Shown piece after piece: positions 33,347-41,478 of a stretch of DNA of 64,000 bases (position 1 is the first letter of the stretch; each line of letters begins with the position of its first letter). The DNA is from Haloarcula sp. CBA1127 (GTDB lineage Archaea; Halobacteriota; Halobacteria; Halobacteriales; Haloarculaceae). The notes under the pieces were generated by a model. It searched no databases, had not been told where the DNA came from, and saw nothing but the letters and a program-made list of their open reading frames with translations. Both the position numbers and the translations under genes were made by a program. Location of the stretch: positions 558,001-622,000 of the forward strand of contig NZ_BCNB01000006.1 in assembly GCF_001485575.1 (NCBI RefSeq). Reading direction: 5' to 3'.

Positions 33347-34651
33347 ATGACCACTCCAAGAGAAAAATACGAACGACGACTTGAAACGTTTAACGAATAC
33401 GTCGAATCCGGCGAAATAGACCCAGAGACGGCCGATGCAGTTAGAGAATTGGTGCGCGCTTACGACGACCACAACGTGATGGTGTCGTGTCCGTCGGGAG
33501 AAAGCACCAGAACGCCCGGAACGTTGATGTCGTGGCTCTATCGCCTGGCACAGTTCGCTCGCAACCGCGACTTGACCGAAGCCACGCTAAACGACCTGAA
33601 AGGCGATATGCAGGCGATGCACGACGGCTCACACCCGTATGTCGACAAAAACGGTGGTATCACCAAAGGGACGCTTCGCTCGTATCAGGCGGCGCTACGC
33701 AAGTTCTATCGGTATCATGAGTTTGGTGTCGACCCAGACGAGATTCCGATTCATTCCAAATCCGCCTCGCCAGTCGACCCGAACGACATGCTCACGAAGG
33801 AGGAGATAAACGAGGCGCAAGAAGCTGCTTCCAACGCCCGCGACAGGGCACTGTTCGACCTGCTGCTGTATACCGGCCAGCGGCGTGAGGCGATACGCAC
33901 GCTACGTCTGAAGGATGTTGATGTGCAAGAAGGCACGTACCGACTCAATCCCAATGTGGACGGTCTCAAAGGCGCACAGGACCGGAACGGAAAGCGGCCG
34001 CTACTGGGTGCGAAGGGCGCACTACAGAACTGGCTGGACTATCACCCAGATACGTCGGAGCCAGAGAACTACCTGATTACCGCTCGCCCCAGCTACGCCG
34101 CTGTTGACCCCAGCGACCCCGTATCTGGCGAGACTATCCGCAGGGTAATGTCCGAGATTAAGGAAGAGACCGACATTGAAAAGCCGATGCACCCCCACGC
34201 CTTACGGCATAATTTCGTGACAATTGCGAAGCGGGACCACAACCTACCCGATGATACGATAAAGTATCTCATCGGACATGACGACTCCAGTCAGGTGATG
34301 GAGACCACGTATTCGCACCTCTCTGGCGACGACCACATAAAACGGGCCGAAGAGGGGTGGGGAATACGCGAACCAGACGACGAATCCCCACTCTCGCCGG
34401 ATGTGTGTGGTGTCTGTGGCAATCCGATCGAACCGAACGCAAAGGCTTGCTCTCGGTGTGGGACGGTCTACACGCCCGACGCACGCGGTGCGATAGACCA
34501 AATAGAGGAGACGATCAGCGACGAAAAAGAACAGGCCGAGACGCTGGAAGAGTACAAAGACGCCGACGCTATCGCGCAGGCGCTCGACGACGACCCGAAA
34601 CTGGCGGCCGAGCTGATGGACAAGTTGGGCGAATTGTCTGACGACAGCTAA
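33347..34651 (+). CDS. Tyrosine recombinase (integrase) with C-terminal zinc ribbon
   Basis: 434 aa from the ATG at 33347 (MTTPREKYERRL). An N-terminal SAM-like core-binding domain (about residues 60-135) precedes the catalytic domain with the full set: Arg in LYTGQRREAIRTL, Lys in LKGAQDRNGKRP, HPHALRHNF (HxxR), IGHDDSSQV and the tyrosine in METTYSHL. A zinc ribbon (CGVCGNPIEPN, ACSRCGTVY) and an acidic helical tail follow. It begins 77 bp inside the left attachment core. Likely catalyses integration or excision; division of labour with the second recombinase is unknown. Confidence 0.9.
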   Translation: MTTPREKYERRLETFNEYVESGEIDPETADAVRELVRAYDDHNVMVSCPSGESTRTPGTLMSWLYRLAQFARNRDLTEATLNDLKGDMQAMHDGSHPYVDKNGGITKGTLRSYQAALRKFYRYHEFGVDPDEIPIHSKSASPVDPNDMLTKEEINEAQEAASNARDRALFDLLLYTGQRREAIRTLRLKDVDVQEGTYRLNPNVDGLKGAQDRNGKRPLLGAKGALQNWLDYHPDTSEPENYLITARPSYAAVDPSDPVSGETIRRVMSEIKEETDIEKPMHPHALRHNFVTIAKRDHNLPDDTIKYLIGHDDSSQVMETTYSHLSGDDHIKRAEEGWGIREPDDESPLSPDVCGVCGNPIEPNAKACSRCGTVYTPDARGAIDQIEETISDEKEQAETLEEYKDADAIAQALDDDPKLAAELMDKLGELSDDS

Positions 34652-34762
34652 AACCCCCTCTTCTGGCGATTTAAGCCCGCTTGCACCCAGTCACGTCCGC
34701 GCTACCCCTGGGGTTGACGGCCGGAAAACACACCTGCAGATAGCGCAGAGAACAGACAGCGG

Positions 34763-37600
34763 TCAGACCGGGCCGAGATCGTCGTCGAGCAGATCGCCGC
34801 TGACCGACAGCCCCGCGTCACCGGAGAGCACGTCGTCGGGAGATGCCACGCCGTACTCGAAGCGACGCGTGGCCGTGTCGATGTCACTGCTCCCACCACC
34901 GAACAGGTCGTCGTCGTCGAGCAGGTCGTCGTCGGTGTCGGTCTCGGTGCGTGTCTCGGTCCGCAGCTCGCTCCCGAACTCGGTGCGGGTCTCGACAGCG
35001 GTCTCGGTCGCCAGTTCCTGCCGGGCTTCGGTGCGCGTTTCCTGGCGCTGCTCGCTCCGCGTCTCGGTCACGGGTTCGGTCGCCAGTTCCTGCCGGGCTT
35101 CGAGCGCGAGCGTGGGTTCGGTGACGGCGACGGTCGCCCCGAACTGCTCGGTGTCCAGGCCGACGCCGGTCTCAGTCCCCAGCCCGACCGAGGGCGTCTG
35201 GACGGCGGCCGTCCCGGTCTCGGCTTCGAGGCGCTGGGCCGCTCGAAGCCGCCCGTCCGCTCGGATGCGCGTCTCGATGTCGCTCTCCTGGGCCTGCTGT
35301 CGGCGCTGCCGGGCGCGCACGAGCGGGTCGTTCTCTACGTCGATCTCGACGACAGGTTCCTGTTCGGGGCGCTGCCGTTGGCGCTGTCGCTGCCGTGTCC
35401 GCGACCCCGGCCCGGCCGCCGCGCTCTCGTCGTCGAGGAACTCACCGACGCGCTCACGGACGCGGCCGGTCGTCGACGTACCGCCGGAGTCGCTGCGGAA
35501 GTCCGTGCTCTCGACGGCCGTGCTACTGCTGCCCGTGTCGTCGATGTCGATGTCGACGAGTGGGTCGCCGCTCCCGCCCTTGCTCTCGGGGATTATCTGC
35601 TCCTTGCGAACTCCGGGGACCTTCGACGCCACGCCGGCCGACACCGCGCCCCGCCGAGCGGCCGCGATAGCAAGCTCCTCCCCGGGTTGCACCACGGCGC
35701 TCACCGCTCGGCTGCCGGAGGACCCACCGGCCAGACGCCCCAGCCGAATGAGGCTGGAACTTGTGACCGCGCCGCCCGCGAGCTGGGAGGTGAACCGGAG
35801 CGGATTGCTTGCCGCGAACTCGGCGGCCTGCCCGGCCCGGAGCGCGCCGGCCTCCGTGGCGTCCTGGGCGAACTCGCCCCCGTCGCCTGAGGCGGTCTGC
35901 TCTCCGGCCTCGACGGTGAACGACCCGGCCTCGAACACTGCATTGGCGACGCGCGGGACGTTTGCGATTCCCAGCCCGCCGCGGGTCGTACCCTCGCCGA
36001 GCGTTTCGAGCGCGACCTGCTCGCTCTGCTGCTCGCTCTCTCCGCGGGCCAAATCCTGCACGCGCGTCTCTGTGTTGTTGAGAGCACGCGCCGACTGTTC
36101 CGGGCCGGCGGTCCCCTGTGCTATCGCCACGGGGTTGCCAGCGCCGGCGATCTGGCTGCCCGCCTGGCCGAGAGCGAACACGTCGCCGGCCAGGTCGGCT
36201 GTCGGGGAGATGAAACTCTCCTCGACGAACCCAGCCGCCGCGTCGGACCCCTCGACGAAACCGATGTCGGTGAACGGGATGTCGAGGTCGCCGCCGAAGC
36301 GGTCGCCGGGGTCGGTGGCCGCGTCTTGCCGACCGCGCCCGATCAGGCTGCCCTCCCCGGGCAGGTCGACCGACGCGTTACTGTCGAGGTCACGCGACAG
36401 AAGCAGCGCGCCGGTGTTGATAGCCGTGCCGGGCGACCGTTCGAGAGCGGCGACCGCGCCGGTGAAGATATCGCCCTCCTGCTGTTCGCGCCGCCCGCGT
36501 AGCTCCTGCGCGCCGCTCTCGGTGATGTCGACACGAACGTCGCCCTGCCCGCGCTCGGTCGGCACGCGGTTCGCGGGCGCTTCGCGGGAGGTGGTAAAGT
36601 CCTCGCCCTCGGTGATACCCAGCTCGTTCGAGAGGTTTTCGGCCACACGGTCCTGCGGGTCCGTCTGTTCGCGGTTGACCGTCGGGTCGCCGTCCTCGAA
36701 GGTGATATCGGACTCCCGAACCCCGGGGTTGTTGGCCGCAATCGTCTGTTCCGTGGCCTCGTTCTGGACGTTCTGGGACACGTCGATGTTCCCGCTGTCG
36801 TCGACGGTCACGTCCTCGTTTGTGAACGAGGTGTTTAGCTGCTCCTCGACGACACGCTCGGCGGCTTCGTCGGCCTGCCGGTCGGCGATATTGCCCACGC
36901 GCTCGCGGCCGACCGGCGAGAGTTCGGCCCGGAGCGTGTCGCCGTCACGAACGACCTGCACGTCCTCTTCCCGTAGCTCCGCGCCCGTGGTTTTCAGCCC
37001 GTCGACGGCGTCCGTAACCTTGGTTCCGGTTAGTTGCTGTTCCAGGCTCTGTGCTTGCTCACGGATACGCGGGTCGCTGGCCGTGTCCTCAAGCTCGCCG
37101 GTCTTGGTCGCCTCGATCCCCTCGGTGCTGTCGTTGGTTGGTGCGTCCAGTTCGGCGTCCGGGGTGGCCGCCTCGCTGCCGGACACACCACCGGGGCCGA
37201 TTCCCTGCCCGCTCGTTGCGTTGTCCTCCGGCATGTCGCCGCTCTCGTCGGGCATCTCGTCACCGCCGCTGCTCGACCCGCCACTGTCGTCGTCGGCGAA
37301 GGGGTTGTCGTTGTCACCGAACGGGTCGTCGGGTATCGGGTCGCTCGACCCGCCGCCGCTCGACGAGCTGCCCGTCGACCCGTCCAGCAATTGGTCCTGT
37401 TCCTGCGTGGGTTCGGGCGTGGGGTCTGGCTCCGGGTCGCTTGACCCGCCGCCGCTCAGATTGTTCGGGACGCTGCTGCCCGGCCGTGTCGACCCGCTGT
37501 CGTCGTCCGACCCATCGGAGTCCGACGACCCGGCGCTGTCGTCCTGGGTGTCGGTGAACGACCCGTCGTCGTTCGGCGACCATCTGTCAAAGAATCCCAT
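34763..37600 (-). CDS. 945-aa low-complexity element protein (possible structural protein)
   Basis: The ATG at 37600 (MGFFDRWSPNDDGSF) is chosen; the longer frame starts with TTG. Residues 1-150 are Ser/Gly/Asp/Pro-rich with repeats of SGGGSSDP. The middle (about 160-380) is helical and acidic. Residues about 380-640 alternate Gly/Ala-rich weakly hydrophobic helices (AGDVFALGQAGSQIAGAG, LRFTSQLAGGAVTSS). The C-terminal third is Arg/Gln/Glu-rich with TETRTE and EARQELATE repeats, ending in an Asp-rich tail. No family recognised. Size, composition and position suggest a virion, vesicle or injection-type protein, which is speculative. Confidence 0.8.
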   Translation of the reverse strand: MGFFDRWSPNDDGSFTDTQDDSAGSSDSDGSDDDSGSTRPGSSVPNNLSGGGSSDPEPDPTPEPTQEQDQLLDGSTGSSSSGGGSSDPIPDDPFGDNDNPFADDDSGGSSSGGDEMPDESGDMPEDNATSGQGIGPGGVSGSEAATPDAELDAPTNDSTEGIEATKTGELEDTASDPRIREQAQSLEQQLTGTKVTDAVDGLKTTGAELREEDVQVVRDGDTLRAELSPVGRERVGNIADRQADEAAERVVEEQLNTSFTNEDVTVDDSGNIDVSQNVQNEATEQTIAANNPGVRESDITFEDGDPTVNREQTDPQDRVAENLSNELGITEGEDFTTSREAPANRVPTERGQGDVRVDITESGAQELRGRREQQEGDIFTGAVAALERSPGTAINTGALLLSRDLDSNASVDLPGEGSLIGRGRQDAATDPGDRFGGDLDIPFTDIGFVEGSDAAAGFVEESFISPTADLAGDVFALGQAGSQIAGAGNPVAIAQGTAGPEQSARALNNTETRVQDLARGESEQQSEQVALETLGEGTTRGGLGIANVPRVANAVFEAGSFTVEAGEQTASGDGGEFAQDATEAGALRAGQAAEFAASNPLRFTSQLAGGAVTSSSLIRLGRLAGGSSGSRAVSAVVQPGEELAIAAARRGAVSAGVASKVPGVRKEQIIPESKGGSGDPLVDIDIDDTGSSSTAVESTDFRSDSGGTSTTGRVRERVGEFLDDESAAAGPGSRTRQRQRQRQRPEQEPVVEIDVENDPLVRARQRRQQAQESDIETRIRADGRLRAAQRLEAETGTAAVQTPSVGLGTETGVGLDTEQFGATVAVTEPTLALEARQELATEPVTETRSEQRQETRTEARQELATETAVETRTEFGSELRTETRTETDTDDDLLDDDDLFGGGSSDIDTATRRFEYGVASPDDVLSGDAGLSVSGDLLDDDLGPV
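35004..35102 (-). repeat. 27-bp exact direct repeat inside the 945-aa gene
   Basis: Positions 35004-35030 and 35076-35102 are identical, offset by 72 bp (24 codons). They encode the two EARQELATE copies in the Arg/Glu-rich region. The exact repeat suggests recent in-frame expansion. Confidence 0.75.
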
Positions 37601-37659
37601 AACTGACCGCGCTCCCGCATCTGACAAAAAGGCGTCTCTCAGGCCGGTCTATTGTGTGA

Positions 37660-38022
37660 TTAGCGCGGTGTCTGTGGATGCCCCTGTCGCTCGGCCTGCT
37701 TTCTCAGTCGCTCCTTTTGCCTTTTGGACAGTGACACGTGTGTGTTCTCGTAGTGTTGAGCGGGGCACTCTATCAGTTCCAAATCACGACCTTCGCAATT
37801 ACAGAGTCTGCAGGACTCTCCTTCGCGCACGGGCGGCAGACGTGACATGCTGTGCCCATTCTCGACTGCTTTCTGTCGGCGCACGTCGCCGGCTTCGAGA
37901 TCGTCGCCGCCTTGGTCAGCTCCTATCCGGACCGGGCCGTCCGGCATGTACCAGTCCGGGATGTCGTGGCGGAGTTCGTCGTTCGATTCGTCCGAGCGGT
38001 CGGGGTCGCTTCGGGAAGTCAT
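37660..38022 (-). CDS. 120-aa zinc-finger-like protein of the element
   Basis: ATG at 38022 (MTSRSDPDRSDESND). The N-terminal half is polar and acidic. A cysteine cluster follows (ESCRLCNCEGRDLELIECP, then AQHYENTH) with four Cys and His residues spaced for one zinc, then a basic C-terminal helix (KRQKERLRKQAERQG) that could contact nucleic acid. No family recognised. It lies 59 bp before the 945-aa gene on the same strand and is likely co-transcribed with it. Confidence 0.65.
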   Translation of the reverse strand: MTSRSDPDRSDESNDELRHDIPDWYMPDGPVRIGADQGGDDLEAGDVRRQKAVENGHSMSRLPPVREGESCRLCNCEGRDLELIECPAQHYENTHVSLSKRQKERLRKQAERQGHPQTPR

Positions 38023-38122
38023 GGTTTTGATTCTCTATGTGCGTATGTAGTGTATGCCTATGCGAGGTTACTTGTGGTGGTGACTTACCACGCTGCCGTA
38101 TGGCGTTTTCAGCATTTCTCTA

Positions 38123-39085
38123 TCAAGCCGTTTTGTCCACTGTTGGGTCCGGAACAATGTCTCGGTAGTCCCCATTCTTCCATTCTCGAACGCGGTTTCC
38201 GACCCAGGTGTCGCTGTAGCCGACCGCATCACCTACACGTTCTTGACTGGCCTCGGGTTCGTCCGCCCATGGTTGGTAGAGGCGGATAGCCGTAGCCACT
38301 GCCTGCCGGCGTTCCGCCTGTTCCGGTGTCATGTCGTCGCCGTTGTCGTCGCTGCTGGTTAGATCGTCGGCGTCCCACGTGTCCGAATGAATCAGATCGT
38401 CTTTCTTTTTCGACAGGTGGCGGTAGTACGGGCAATTATTGGCGTCCATATTGGGAAAGTGGATTCGAGTCGTCCCTTCGCCGTATCCCAGTCCCTTCGT
38501 TCGGACGTTTCCGCCGCCCCCAGCGTTGAACGGGACGGTAATCTTGTACGACTGGAATGACCCGATAGGTTCCTCCCGTAGCCATATCCGGTAGTCAGCG
38601 AGCTTCTTTAGCCGCTTGTCCGCTTCGTTCCAATCCGGGAGTGTTGCGAACGTTACCACGCGCTTCGTCCGCAGCAGTTGCCACGCGCTCCCGAAGTCGA
38701 CGTTCTGCTGGGCCATGCTCCGCCGCTTGTCTCCGCTGCCAGCGCCCACGAACTCGTCGAGGACCAACACGCTCGGCTGTTCGTGGCCTGGGTGTTCCTG
38801 ATAGCGTTTCAGATACTCCCCACCGGACAGCGTGAAGTCCTCTTTCTTGAGATCGTAGCCGAACGCCTTGGCGAACAGGCGAGCGAGTGCGACCGCGCCC
38901 GATGTCTTTGCTACGCCTTTGCGGGCGTTCTCGGCATCCATGAAGATGATAGCGCCGCCCTGCCGCGGTCCGAACACGTCGTGACACACCGTATTCCAGA
39001 AATCGGTTTCGCCGATGTGTCGCTCCGGTTCCTGGCGGTCGGCGGCGGTGTCGGTCGGCGTAATCGGGTTCGTGTCGCTACTCAT
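38123..39085 (-). CDS. P-loop ATPase with C-terminal HTH (element packaging/transfer candidate)
   Basis: 320 aa from the ATG at 39085 (MSSDTNPITPTDT). A Walker-A-like loop is degenerate (ARKGVAKTSGAVALARLF); Walker B is PSVLVLDEFVGAGSGDKR, followed by a likely sensor stretch RVVTFATLPDWNEADKR. This resembles Zot/HerA-like element ATPases in spirit, but I cannot place it. The last 60 residues form a helix-turn-helix (RVGDAVGYSDTWVGNRVREW). The start overlaps the 217-aa gene by 8 bp. A role moving DNA is inferred only. Confidence 0.7.
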   Translation of the reverse strand: MSSDTNPITPTDTAADRQEPERHIGETDFWNTVCHDVFGPRQGGAIIFMDAENARKGVAKTSGAVALARLFAKAFGYDLKKEDFTLSGGEYLKRYQEHPGHEQPSVLVLDEFVGAGSGDKRRSMAQQNVDFGSAWQLLRTKRVVTFATLPDWNEADKRLKKLADYRIWLREEPIGSFQSYKITVPFNAGGGGNVRTKGLGYGEGTTRIHFPNMDANNCPYYRHLSKKKDDLIHSDTWDADDLTSSDDNGDDMTPEQAERRQAVATAIRLYQPWADEPEASQERVGDAVGYSDTWVGNRVREWKNGDYRDIVPDPTVDKTA

Positions 39086-39731
39086 CACGCTCACCACCGT
39101 CAGCGGCCAGTTCTGGGTTTGCGGCGTTGTTAAGCAGCTCGCCGTAATCGTACCCGGCGTCTCCCTCGGTCTCACTGAAGGACAGGTCCAGCCCTCGCTC
39201 TTCGTCGAGGAACTGCTTGAGCAGCAGATACGCCTCCATCGTGATATCAACGGGGACCGTCTTGGTGATGCTCTGCTCTTCCATCGTTGCCGGCATGTTC
39301 CGGCGCTGTACCTCCTCTTCCCAGGTCTCCGAGTACATCCGGTTCGCCGTCACGAAATCACGAAGTCCGTAGAAGTGCACGTCCGCGCGGTGCTCAAACT
39401 CAATCACACCCAGCGGTTCGTCGGTCACCCAGTAGCCATCCGGCTTGACCGGCTCGTCCTGTTCTTGGACGCTCTCGTGGTGGTTTCGGAGAGAATTGTA
39501 CGCCTCCCTGATGAACTGTTTCACAGCGCGGAACAGCAGCACCTCACGGGCCTCCATTTTGATGCCGCCGAGCGCGTACTCGCTCATGCTCTCGTTGTCC
39601 CACTCCTCCACCCTGTCGTGGGCGTCCAAGAGCCGCTCCAAGCGCCGTTTGTTTTTGTACTCTTCACTGTCCATCAGCGCCAGGTCGGACTGGCGGCCGG
39701 TGTCACGTTCGGGTATTTGGTCGTCTGTCAT
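39078..39731 (-). CDS. 217-aa element protein, unknown
   Basis: ATG at 39731 (MTDDQIPERDTGRQSD). The protein is mostly helical and acidic, with a well-ordered middle (YALGGIKMEAREVLLFRAVK, YWVTDEPLGVIEFEHRADVH) and a C-terminal segment of long charged helices. No motif I recognise. It is translationally coupled on both sides: its start overlaps the 143-aa gene by 4 bp (ATGA), and its stop overlaps the ATPase start by 8 bp, so it may work with the ATPase. Confidence 0.65.
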   Translation of the reverse strand: MTDDQIPERDTGRQSDLALMDSEEYKNKRRLERLLDAHDRVEEWDNESMSEYALGGIKMEAREVLLFRAVKQFIREAYNSLRNHHESVQEQDEPVKPDGYWVTDEPLGVIEFEHRADVHFYGLRDFVTANRMYSETWEEEVQRRNMPATMEEQSITKTVPVDITMEAYLLLKQFLDEERGLDLSFSETEGDAGYDYGELLNNAANPELAADGGERDE

Positions 39732-40159
39732 AGAGGTTCCAGGTCGTTCATGTCGCCAAGATCGTCGGTCAGTTCGTCCAGCGAGAGGTCCGTGCTCGCC
39801 GCGTCGTCGATGCCGGTGGTCAGGTCGCCCATCTCCGGCAGCCCTGCGTCCAGAAAGTCCCGACTCGTCGGGCCGAGAGAGACGCCGACGTTCGGCGTGT
39901 CGCGCTGCAGGTCGACCGGCCTCCCGTACCCGTCACAGCTCGGTTCGGCCTTGTCAGCGGCCGTGTGTCGCCGGTCACTGCACCATTTGCGCTCGTCGTC
40001 TGCCGCGAGTTCGACACGCTCGCCGACGAGTTCCAGTTCGGTCTCCGGCCCCAGCGTCTGCCGTGGGTGCGTGGGGTCGTCGAGTTCACGCAGTTCGCGC
40101 TCGGCGGCCGCCGACAGACGACCACTGCCTTTGTCAGCCCTCAATTCGTCCCGTTGCAT
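39728..40159 (-). CDS. 143-aa element protein, first gene of the leftward operon
   Basis: ATG at 40159 (MQRDELRADKGSGRLSAAAE). A charged N-terminal helix with ERELRELDDPTHPRQTLG is followed by a Cys-containing loop (RKWCSDRRHT, EPSCDGYG) and an Asp/Leu-rich C-terminal tail (SLDELTDDLGDMNDLEPL) of the kind often used for protein binding. No family recognised. The start codon faces the hairpin-rich intergenic region, so its promoter should lie in 40160-40230. Confidence 0.6.
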   Translation of the reverse strand: MQRDELRADKGSGRLSAAAERELRELDDPTHPRQTLGPETELELVGERVELAADDERKWCSDRRHTAADKAEPSCDGYGRPVDLQRDTPNVGVSLGPTSRDFLDAGLPEMGDLTTGIDDAASTDLSLDELTDDLGDMNDLEPL

Positions 40160-40222
40160 GTTTCTCTATCATTCCGGAAAGGTGGTAAAAAGGGGCGGCC
40201 AGGCGGGATATTGAATGGTTCT

Positions 40223-40238
40223 TGCGTTTCTAAACGCA
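40223..40238. promoter_or_regulatory. Palindrome TGCGTTT/AAACGCA (possible operator)
   Basis: Seven-base arms with a 2-nt centre, located between the two divergent element operons and about 65 bp from the leftward start codon. A related longer palindrome occurs at 45736-45761, before the second recombinase. Confidence 0.5.
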
Positions 40239-40331
40239 CAATAGAGGCGCTAAGAATACTGTTTAGGATTGATGCGACCCAGGGTTTTATCACAGATGCG
40301 GGATCGGGCTTCGGTATAGCAGGAGAACAGA

Positions 40332-40412
40332 CGCACCGCTTGTCGGTGTGAAGGCTGGCCGGGTGGGAACCGGCCGCAGAACGCTATTGGCAATTCGAGC
40401 TACGTTCTGCGG
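40332..40412. other. Three consecutive hairpins between divergent operons
   Basis: In the 301-bp gene-free region (40160-40460): CACCG/CGGTG (40334-40348), GGCCGG/CCGGCC (40357-40375), and a perfect 10-bp stem CCGCAGAACG/CGTTCTGCGG with a 19-nt loop (40374-40412). It could be a replication origin for the excised element, a recombination site or a structured leader RNA. It does not fold as a tRNA. Confidence 0.55.
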
Positions 40413-40460
40413 CATCTTAGTACCCGAGGGCCAGGCAAGTCTGTCCCTGCGCCCGAAAAA

Positions 40461-40730
40461 ATGAGCACGAATCACGCTTCGCAGGACTTGACGGCGAACC
40501 CTACCAAAGACGCACCGTCAAGCCCTGAGCGGGATGGTCGTGAGACCACCCAGAGCGACGATAGCAGAGATAGTGACAATAACCCACCGAATCACGGAGT
40601 GCCGACCCACGGAACGGGGCGGTTTCTGTGGGAATGTGACCCGCGAACGCCCGTCGACGAACTCGGCGAGCTGTATGACCGCTGGAAAGACGACAGTGAG
40701 CAGGCCGACCTTGGAGAGTGGTCCGAATGA
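40461..40730 (+). CDS. 89-aa element protein, first gene of the rightward operon
   Basis: ATG at 40461 (MSTNHASQDLTANPTKDA). The N-terminal half is disordered and polar; the C-terminal half has a compact-looking stretch (TGRFLWECDPRTPVDELGEL, YDRWKDDSEQADLGEWSE) rich in Trp and Asp. No family recognised. Its stop overlaps the next start by 4 bp (ATGA), the first in a chain of overlaps running through the whole rightward operon. Confidence 0.6.
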   Translation: MSTNHASQDLTANPTKDAPSSPERDGRETTQSDDSRDSDNNPPNHGVPTHGTGRFLWECDPRTPVDELGELYDRWKDDSEQADLGEWSE

Positions 40731-40927
40731 GCGGTCCGAACGTCGATTGCCCGCAGTGTGGCGGCCAGCTGCAGGCGACGAACGACCCCGAGAGTTTCCG
40801 CTGCCGCAGTTGTGACCGGGAACTCCGCCAGGTGGTGCTCGAAAATCTGGATTCGTTCCGGCGTGTCGCTGAATCCGACGGACCGGCGGCTGAGATCGCG
40901 GCCGCGGCGCTGGAGGGGACGCAATGA
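40727..40927 (+). CDS. 66-aa zinc-ribbon protein
   Basis: ATG at 40727, overlapping the previous stop. MSGPNVDCPQCGGQLQATND and FRCRSCDRELRQ form a CxxC...CxxC zinc ribbon followed by a helix (VVLENLDSFRRVAESDG). One of three small zinc-binding proteins encoded in a row; possibly transcription or DNA-binding adapters of the element. Confidence 0.65.
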   Translation: MSGPNVDCPQCGGQLQATNDPESFRCRSCDRELRQVVLENLDSFRRVAESDGPAAEIAAAALEGTQ

Positions 40928-41148
40928 GCGGTGCGCGGAGCCCGCAGTCTGGACAGAAACGCGACTGGCCGCACCTGCAGAGGGAGCACTTGGAGGCGCA
41001 CAAGAAGGGCGCTGCCGGAAAACTGCAGCCCACGTTGGAACGGAGAGAGGCCTGGTGCAAGGAGTGCGCGAACCGCGTGACCTGCGGCAGCAAGGAATGG
41101 GGGCACGACCCGGACTGTTCGCACCGTTTCGCGGGAGGGGTCCGATGA
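40924..41148 (+). CDS. 74-aa Cys/His-rich protein
   Basis: ATG at 40924, ATGA overlap with the preceding gene. A basic N-terminal half (WPHLQREHLEAHKKGAAGKL) precedes a Cys/His cluster (AWCKECANRVTCGSKEWGHD, then DCSHRF) that could hold one zinc. The basic composition is unusual for a haloarchaeal protein and suggests nucleic-acid binding. No family recognised. Confidence 0.6.
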   Translation: MSGARSPQSGQKRDWPHLQREHLEAHKKGAAGKLQPTLERREAWCKECANRVTCGSKEWGHDPDCSHRFAGGVR

Positions 41149-41273
41149 ACGGACCGAACACGGTGGATACCAGCGAGGACTGCCCCACCTGCGGCCGCTC
41201 CATCTCCACCCAGTCCCAGGCCCTGCTCGACGACGACGGATGCCCGTTCTGCCGGGGTGGTAAGGATGACTGA
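41145..41273 (+). CDS. 42-aa zinc-ribbon micro-protein
   Basis: ATG at 41145, again an ATGA overlap. MNGPNTVDTSEDCPTCGRSI and GCPFCRGGKDD give CPTC and CPFC knuckles 19 residues apart, a minimal zinc ribbon with almost nothing else. Its coding context, in a chain of coupled genes, makes chance unlikely. Confidence 0.6.
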   Translation: MNGPNTVDTSEDCPTCGRSISTQSQALLDDDGCPFCRGGKDD

Positions 41274-41478
41274 GACGGCTACCTTACTAGACCCTTTCGC
41301 GGGGGATGAGCGAAGCGAGAGCCTGTTTTATATACCCCCAGCGAACAAGGGTGATGTTGGCGAAGGGATCGCGGGGGCAGGAAGTGTCAGGCCGACTATC
41401 TCTATCGGCTCACCCCACGAGGAAGGGTCTATAGAATGGGCCAGCCTGTCCGTTCGTGAGGGTCCTGCTCATGACTGA
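41266..41478 (+). CDS. 70-aa element protein
   Basis: ATG at 41266, overlapping the previous gene by 8 bp (ATGACTGA), and its stop overlaps the next gene by the same ATGACTGA. MTETATLLDPFAGDERSESL, then IPPANKGDVGEGIAGAGS; no motif recognised. Coupling on both sides is the main evidence that it is translated. Confidence 0.5.
   Translation: MTETATLLDPFAGDERSESLFYIPPANKGDVGEGIAGAGSVRPTISIGSPHEEGSIEWASLSVREGPAHD

Noticed and set aside
34869-38030. 1053-codon open frame antisense to the 945-aa element gene
   Set aside because: Longer than the minus-strand gene, but Ser/Arg/Pro-rich and basic, unlike halophilic proteins; the minus frame is acidic and fits the operon direction.
40320-40430. tRNA-like fold in the element's intergenic region
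   Set aside because: No acceptor stem, anticodon arm or GTTCRANNC T-loop in the correct spacing; the stems are better read as independent hairpins.
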